Assembly (NCBI GenBank): GCA_965199585.1
Contig: CBDASI010000001.1
Location: 4,037-68,036 of the forward strand
DNA: 64,000 nt
Direction: 5' to 3'
Source of the DNA: JAVVHH01 sp965199585
Lineage (GTDB): Bacteria > Pseudomonadota > Alphaproteobacteria > Acetobacterales > Acetobacteraceae
Under the pieces are notes generated by a model. It made no database searches. It was given only the letters and a program-made list of their open reading frames with translations, and was not told where the DNA came from. Position 1 is the stretch's first letter, and the number at the start of each line of letters is the position of its first letter. Both the position numbers and the translations under genes were made by a program. Positions 60,099 through 64,000 of the stretch are shown one piece after another.

Positions 60099-61303
60099 GC
60101 CACGAGTTCGCGGACCAGGCTGGACTGCTGAGCCAGGCATCGCCCGAGCTCGAACTCGGCGACCGCCCGCTGCCGCGCCGCCGTCCGCACCTCGGCCAGC
60201 AGCGTGCGACGGGCGAGCAGGTCGGCCGCGCGACCAGCGAGGCGCGCGGCATCGCGCGCGTCGACCAGGAAGCCGTTCCGCCCCTCCTCAACCACCTCGC
60301 GCACCGGTGCAACGTCGGACCCAAGCAGGAGGCATCCGCTGGCAAGCGCCTCGACGCACGACCACGACAGAACGAAGGGGACACTGAGATAGAGGTGCAG
60401 CGCCGACACGCGCAGGAGGTCCAGATAATCCGGCCTGGCCAGGCGGCCGACGAAGTGGACGCGGGCCGGGTCGAGCGGGATCCGGCTCGAGACCGTCTCG
60501 CGCCAGGTCCGGCCATCCGGCGGGGGCCGGCCGTAACTGACCCCATCGCCGCCGCAGATGACGATGTGGGCGCCGGGTCGTCGGCGGAGCAATTCGGGCA
60601 ACGCTTCCATCAACATGACGAAGCCGCGAACCGGTTCGAGGTCACGGGCGACGAACGTGACGACCTCGTCGCCCACCGCGAAGGAGGGGCCGTTCGGCAC
60701 GGTGAACCGCGCGCTCGGTCGGGGGGCGACCTCCGCCATGTCCACACCCTCGTGAATGATCTCGATGCGGCTACGGAACGGGCCCGGATGCTGCTCGCGT
60801 TGCCATCGCGTGGGCGACAAGCCGCGGTCCATACTATCCAGCGCCGTCAGCAGGCCAGCGTTCCAGGCGCGGAGGCGACAGCGACCGTCCAAGTCGATGC
60901 TGGATTCGGGGATGTAGTCGGTGTCCTGGCCATCGGGACGGTAGAACAATTCGCAATAGGAGAGCAGCGGCGTGCGGGGAAACACGTCGCGCAGGAACAT
61001 GGTCTCACCCCAGCCGGGATGACCGATGACGAGATCCGGCTCGAAGCCTTCGCGCTGCAGGGCCAAGCACGCCCGCGCGACGGCTTGGCCGCGCCGCACC
61101 GACGTTTCGGCCCGGCGCAGATAGGGATGAGTCTGCGCCGCCGCCGGCTGCGGTGGGGCGTAGCCGAGCCAACGGATCGACCGGTCGCCGGGTCGTGCTC
61201 GCTCGCCGAGGAAAACGACCGTGTTACCGGCGTCCTGCGCGATGTGGGGCGCGAGATGGCGAAATTGCCCCGGCGCGTTCTGATGCACGAAGAGGACGCG
61301 CAC
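60095..61303 (-). CDS. GT-B glycosyltransferase (family 4-like)
   Basis: A 402-residue transferase. The N-terminus reads MRVLFVHQNAPGQFRHLAPH, with GHPGWGETMFLRDVFP and SYCELFYRPDG in the first lobe, then IIHEGVDM and FVARDLEPVRGFVMLMEALP at the donor site and PFVLSWSCVEALASGCLLLGSD near the C-terminus. The first lobe resembles the GT4-associated DUF3492/glyco_trans_4-like type. It is the first gene of the minus-strand secretion and glycosylation run. 143 bases separate it from dadA, which may hold the promoter. Acceptor and donor unknown. Confidence 0.82.
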   Translation of the reverse strand: MRVLFVHQNAPGQFRHLAPHIAQDAGNTVVFLGERARPGDRSIRWLGYAPPQPAAAQTHPYLRRAETSVRRGQAVARACLALQREGFEPDLVIGHPGWGETMFLRDVFPRTPLLSYCELFYRPDGQDTDYIPESSIDLDGRCRLRAWNAGLLTALDSMDRGLSPTRWQREQHPGPFRSRIEIIHEGVDMAEVAPRPSARFTVPNGPSFAVGDEVVTFVARDLEPVRGFVMLMEALPELLRRRPGAHIVICGGDGVSYGRPPPDGRTWRETVSSRIPLDPARVHFVGRLARPDYLDLLRVSALHLYLSVPFVLSWSCVEALASGCLLLGSDVAPVREVVEEGRNGFLVDARDAARLAGRAADLLARRTLLAEVRTAARQRAVAEFELGRCLAQQSSLVRELVA

Positions 61304-61446
61304 GGGCGGCTCGCTGCAGTGAAGCCGCCATCATGCGCAGTAAAACGTTACCGTCGGCTTAAGCGCGAGCGTGTGGGTGCTTGCCCGAGGCTAGGCTCCG
61401 TTCTACGAGACCGGGTCGTGGTCCGGGCGACGTCGGTTGAGTCGAT

Positions 61447-62727
61447 TCAGGCGGCGAGGCGTTCGGGGTTGAAGCTGGCGTAGCGAGCCAAAGCGAGGTC
61501 GGCCGACTCGATGTCGGGCGTGCGGCCGGACACCAGGTCGGCGAGCACGCGGGCGGAACCGCAGGACATGGTCCAGCCCAGCGTGCCGTGGCCGGTGTTG
61601 GTGAACAGGTTGGGCAGCGACGTCGGGCCGACGATGGGCGTGCCGTCGGGGGTCATGGGACGCAGGCCGGTCCAGAACTTGGCTTGCGACAGGTCCCCGC
61701 CATCCGGGAACAGGTCGTGCACCGAATGCTCCAGCGTGCGGCGGCGTGGGGCGCGGAGACGGCTGCTGAAACCGGCCAGCTCGGCGGTCCCGCCGACGCG
61801 GATGCGGTCGCCGAGTCGGGTGATGCCGATTTTAAAGGTTTCGTCCATCACGGTCGACACGGGCGCGCCCTGCGCTTCCGTGATCGGCAGCGTCAGCGAG
61901 TAGCCCTTCACCGGGTAGACCGGCAGGCGCAGGCCGAGCGGCCAGAGCAGCGCGGGCGAGTACGAGCCCAAAGCGACGACGTAACGGTCGGCCGTCAACA
62001 CACCGGTCGCGGTCTCGACGCCGGCAATGGCGCCGCTTTCGGCGCGTAGACGATTGATGGCGACGCCGTAGCGGAAGCTGACGCCCGCCGCTTCCGCCAA
62101 CTTCGCCAAGCGTTGGGTGAACAGGTGTGCGTCACCGGTTTCGTCGCCGGGCAGGCGCAGGCCACCGACAAACTTATCTTTTACCCGGGCGAGCGCCGGC
62201 TCGGCACCGACACACCCGGCCTGATCCAGCACCTCATAGGGCACGCCGAACTCGTCCAGCACGGCGGTGTCGCTACCGATATGGTCGAGCTGCTTCTGCA
62301 TGCGGAACAGCTGCAGGGTGCCGCGCTCGCGGTGGTCGTATTCGATGCCGGTCTCCGCCCGCAGCGCCTGCAGCACGTCGCGGCTATACTCGGCCAAGCG
62401 GACCATGCGGACCTTGTTAAGGTGGTAGGCCGGCTCCGTGCAGTTGGCCAGCATCTGGGCGAGCCACCAGCCGAGCCGGGCGTCGGCGCGCGGCCAGATC
62501 ACGAAGGGCCGGTGCCGCATCAGCAACCACTTAATCGCCTTGAGCGGGATCCCGGGTGCCGCCCACGGCGCCGAGTAACCCGGCGAGACTTGGCCGGCAT
62601 TGGCGAACGACGTCTCTAGCCCGGCACCTTCCTGCCGGTCGACCACCTCGACCTCATGGCCGGCGCGGGCAAGGTAGTACGCCGAGGTGATGCCGACCAC
62701 GCCGGCGCCGAGCACCAGGACCCTCAT
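61447..62727 (-). CDS. dadA: D-amino acid dehydrogenase (DadA)
   Basis: FAD-dependent dehydrogenase of 426 residues. The dinucleotide motif VLGAGVVGITSAYYLARAGHEVEVVDRQ is at the N-terminus (read in two parts: GAGVVGITSAYYLA, then VEVVDR), followed by ETSFANAGQVSPGYSAPWAAPG, which is diagnostic for DadA. TGLRPMTPDGTPIVGP and NTGHGTLGWTMSCGSA close the FAD site. It oxidises D-alanine and other D-amino acids to 2-oxo acids, feeding electrons to the respiratory chain at the inner membrane. The ATG overlaps the alr stop, so racemase and dehydrogenase are co-made to catabolise L-alanine through D-alanine. Confidence 0.93.
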   Translation of the reverse strand: MRVLVLGAGVVGITSAYYLARAGHEVEVVDRQEGAGLETSFANAGQVSPGYSAPWAAPGIPLKAIKWLLMRHRPFVIWPRADARLGWWLAQMLANCTEPAYHLNKVRMVRLAEYSRDVLQALRAETGIEYDHRERGTLQLFRMQKQLDHIGSDTAVLDEFGVPYEVLDQAGCVGAEPALARVKDKFVGGLRLPGDETGDAHLFTQRLAKLAEAAGVSFRYGVAINRLRAESGAIAGVETATGVLTADRYVVALGSYSPALLWPLGLRLPVYPVKGYSLTLPITEAQGAPVSTVMDETFKIGITRLGDRIRVGGTAELAGFSSRLRAPRRRTLEHSVHDLFPDGGDLSQAKFWTGLRPMTPDGTPIVGPTSLPNLFTNTGHGTLGWTMSCGSARVLADLVSGRTPDIESADLALARYASFNPERLAA

Positions 62728-63956
62728 GCCGCGTCACCCGAGGCGCGGTAGACACGATGGTAGCGTTGACCAAGGCTGGTCAGGACCTCGTAGCCGATCG
62801 TCCCCGCCTCGGCGGCGACGGCGTCCACGCCTCGATGTGGCCCGATCAACTCCACGGTGTCTCCTTCGTTCAAAGCGCCGTCCGGCAGGGTGGATGCGTC
62901 CAGCACGATGCTGTCCATGGAGATGCGGCCCATTATTGGCAGCGCAACGTCGCCGAACCAGGCAGCGCCCTGGTTGCTGCCGCTGCGCAGGTAGCCATCG
63001 GCGTAACCGACGGCGATCGTGGCCAGGCGGGCGGGCGCGGTGGTGCGGGCCGTGTGGCCGTAGCCGACCGGCGTGCCAGCCGGGACGTCGCGGCACTGGA
63101 CCACCTTGGCGTCGAGCCGGATGACGGGCTTCATCGGGTTCCGCACGCCGGTAACGGGTGCCACGCCGTATAGGGCGGCGCCGGGCCGGACCAGGTCGTA
63201 GTGAAACGGGGCGCCGAGAAAAGTGCCGGAGGAGGCGGCCAGCGTGGCGGCCGTGTTAGGGAAAAGGGTGCGCGCCCTCTCGAAACGCGCCCGCTGTTCT
63301 GCATTTTCCGGGTCGTCCGGCGTGTCGGCGCAGGCAAGGTGGCTCATCACATGGGTCAACGCCAGCGGCCCTAATTGGTCGCGCGCCCGTGGCAGATCAG
63401 CGGCGGGGAGGCCGAAGCGGGCCATGCCTGTGTCGATCTGCAGGATGGCGGGCAGGCGACGCCCGAGGGCGCGCGCCTGATCGGCCCACCGCCCGAGTTG
63501 AGCAAGGCTATTACTGACCGGGATGATGCTGCCGGCCACGCACTCGGGCTCGCCCCCGGCGAATACGCCGTGCATGACGGCGATGACGGCCTCGCGCGGA
63601 ATGACGCGGCGGACGGCCAGCGCTTCCTCGAGATGGGCGACGAAGAAGAAGCGGCATCCCGCCTCGAACAGCGCGGGAGCCACTTGCGCGGCGCCGAGCC
63701 CGTAGGCATCGGCTTTCACGACGGCGGCGCAGGCCGCGCCCTTGGTCAGTGCGGCCGAGGCGGCAGGATCTCTCTTTGCGACCGATGACGTCGGCTCGAT
63801 CGGCAGGGCGCGTGCCCCGGTCTCGCGGCCGACGAGGGCGGCGAGCGTGCGGTAGTTGTCGGCGATCGCGACCAGGTCGATGGTCAACATCGCGCCCGCC
63901 GCGCTGTCGCGAGCAAGATCGGCTGGGCGGGCCAGCCGAGGGATGGCGAGGTTCAC
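62724..63956 (-). CDS. alr: Alanine racemase, PLP-dependent
   Basis: A 410-residue fold-III racemase. The PLP lysine is in CAAVVKADAYGLGA near residue 85. FFVAHLEEALAVR, LQIDTGMARFGL (cofactor loop) and SHLACAD follow, and the C-terminal catalytic-Tyr region is VGYADGYLRSGSN. It has an N-terminal extension of about 20 residues and an extra 25-30 residues (ARALPIEPTSSVAKRDPAA region) between the first strand and the PLP lysine. The gene overlaps dadA by 4 bases, which favours the catabolic DadX role, though it could also supply D-alanine for peptidoglycan. The 44 bases beyond its start show nothing recognisable. Confidence 0.9.
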   Translation of the reverse strand: MNLAIPRLARPADLARDSAAGAMLTIDLVAIADNYRTLAALVGRETGARALPIEPTSSVAKRDPAASAALTKGAACAAVVKADAYGLGAAQVAPALFEAGCRFFFVAHLEEALAVRRVIPREAVIAVMHGVFAGGEPECVAGSIIPVSNSLAQLGRWADQARALGRRLPAILQIDTGMARFGLPAADLPRARDQLGPLALTHVMSHLACADTPDDPENAEQRARFERARTLFPNTAATLAASSGTFLGAPFHYDLVRPGAALYGVAPVTGVRNPMKPVIRLDAKVVQCRDVPAGTPVGYGHTARTTAPARLATIAVGYADGYLRSGSNQGAAWFGDVALPIMGRISMDSIVLDASTLPDGALNEGDTVELIGPHRGVDAVAAEAGTIGYEVLTSLGQRYHRVYRASGDAA

Positions 63957-64000
63957 GGCCGGGTTTGGCGAGCGGTCGGGTCCGGCGCGAACCGGTGCGG

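Noticed and set aside
1..64000. CRISPR array, prophage or tRNA-linked integration site
   Set aside because: No regularly spaced direct repeats, phage structural genes, integrase or tRNA-like cloverleaf was seen.

Overview
The window is high-GC, densely coded chromosomal DNA with no rRNA, tRNA, CRISPR array or intact insertion sequence that I can recognise. Gene content (IclR, LacI and LysR regulators, many solute-binding receptors, LigJ, Tat-like signal peptides, ACS-type MFS, type I secretion) suggests a free-living alphaproteobacterium, possibly of the Acetobacteraceae/Rhodospirillales type. That placement is inferred from overall flavour, not from a marker gene.

Layout. (1) 1-9.2 kb, plus strand: the tail of an IclR regulator, then a run of tightly packed genes for acid-sugar (D-threonate-type) catabolism: DUF1537 kinase, PdxA2-type dehydrogenase, iron alcohol dehydrogenase, DapA-family lyase, BNR-repeat protein, an NMT1/Ssu-type ABC importer and an SDR. 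(2) 9.3-15.8 kb, minus strand: a sugar ABC importer operon ending in a RhmD-like acid-sugar dehydratase and headed by an unusual regulator that fuses a LacI repressor to a complete solute-binding-protein domain, with a perfect 14-bp LacI-type palindrome just upstream. (3) 16-21.6 kb, minus strand: an orphan NMT1 receptor and an operon of ThDP enzyme, ligJ, a ModA-like protein without signal peptide and a DUF1932 dehydrogenase. (4) 21.6-30.5 kb: a peptide-type receptor preceded by a 14-bp tandem repeat, an enolase-superfamily enzyme with an MFS permease, a LysR gene opposite an F420-like reductase, a 3-hydroxyisobutyrate-dehydrogenase-like enzyme with a LivK-type receptor, and two SDR remnants.

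(5) 30.5-36.1 kb is the most unusual part: a Ton energy-transduction operon (tonB, a secreted second TonB-domain protein, TolQ/ExbB, TolR/ExbD) divergent from a BlaI/BlaR1-type repressor and M56 metalloprotease pair. Three matching 15-bp palindromes (GCTAC-N5-GTAGC) lie in front of blaI, tonB and the second TonB gene, which suggests one regulon. The protease and the second TonB-domain protein also share a similar Cys-bounded C-terminal domain.

(6) 36.1-42.7 kb: glycan genes (two GT2 glycosyltransferases, polysaccharide deacetylase, ABC exporter, methyltransferase) and an SDR, followed by 0.9 kb of decayed LysR and IS5-type transposase sequence. (7) 43.6-61.3 kb: thirteen genes on the minus strand for type I secretion and glycosylation: HlyD adaptor, two consecutive T1SS ABC proteins, a pyruvyltransferase-like protein, glycosyltransferases, a methyltransferase, a degenerate glycosyltransferase paralogue, a beta-propeller protein and an all-repeat, His-rich RTX protein that is the obvious candidate cargo. 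(8) 61.4-64 kb: alr-dadA, alanine racemase with D-amino-acid dehydrogenase.
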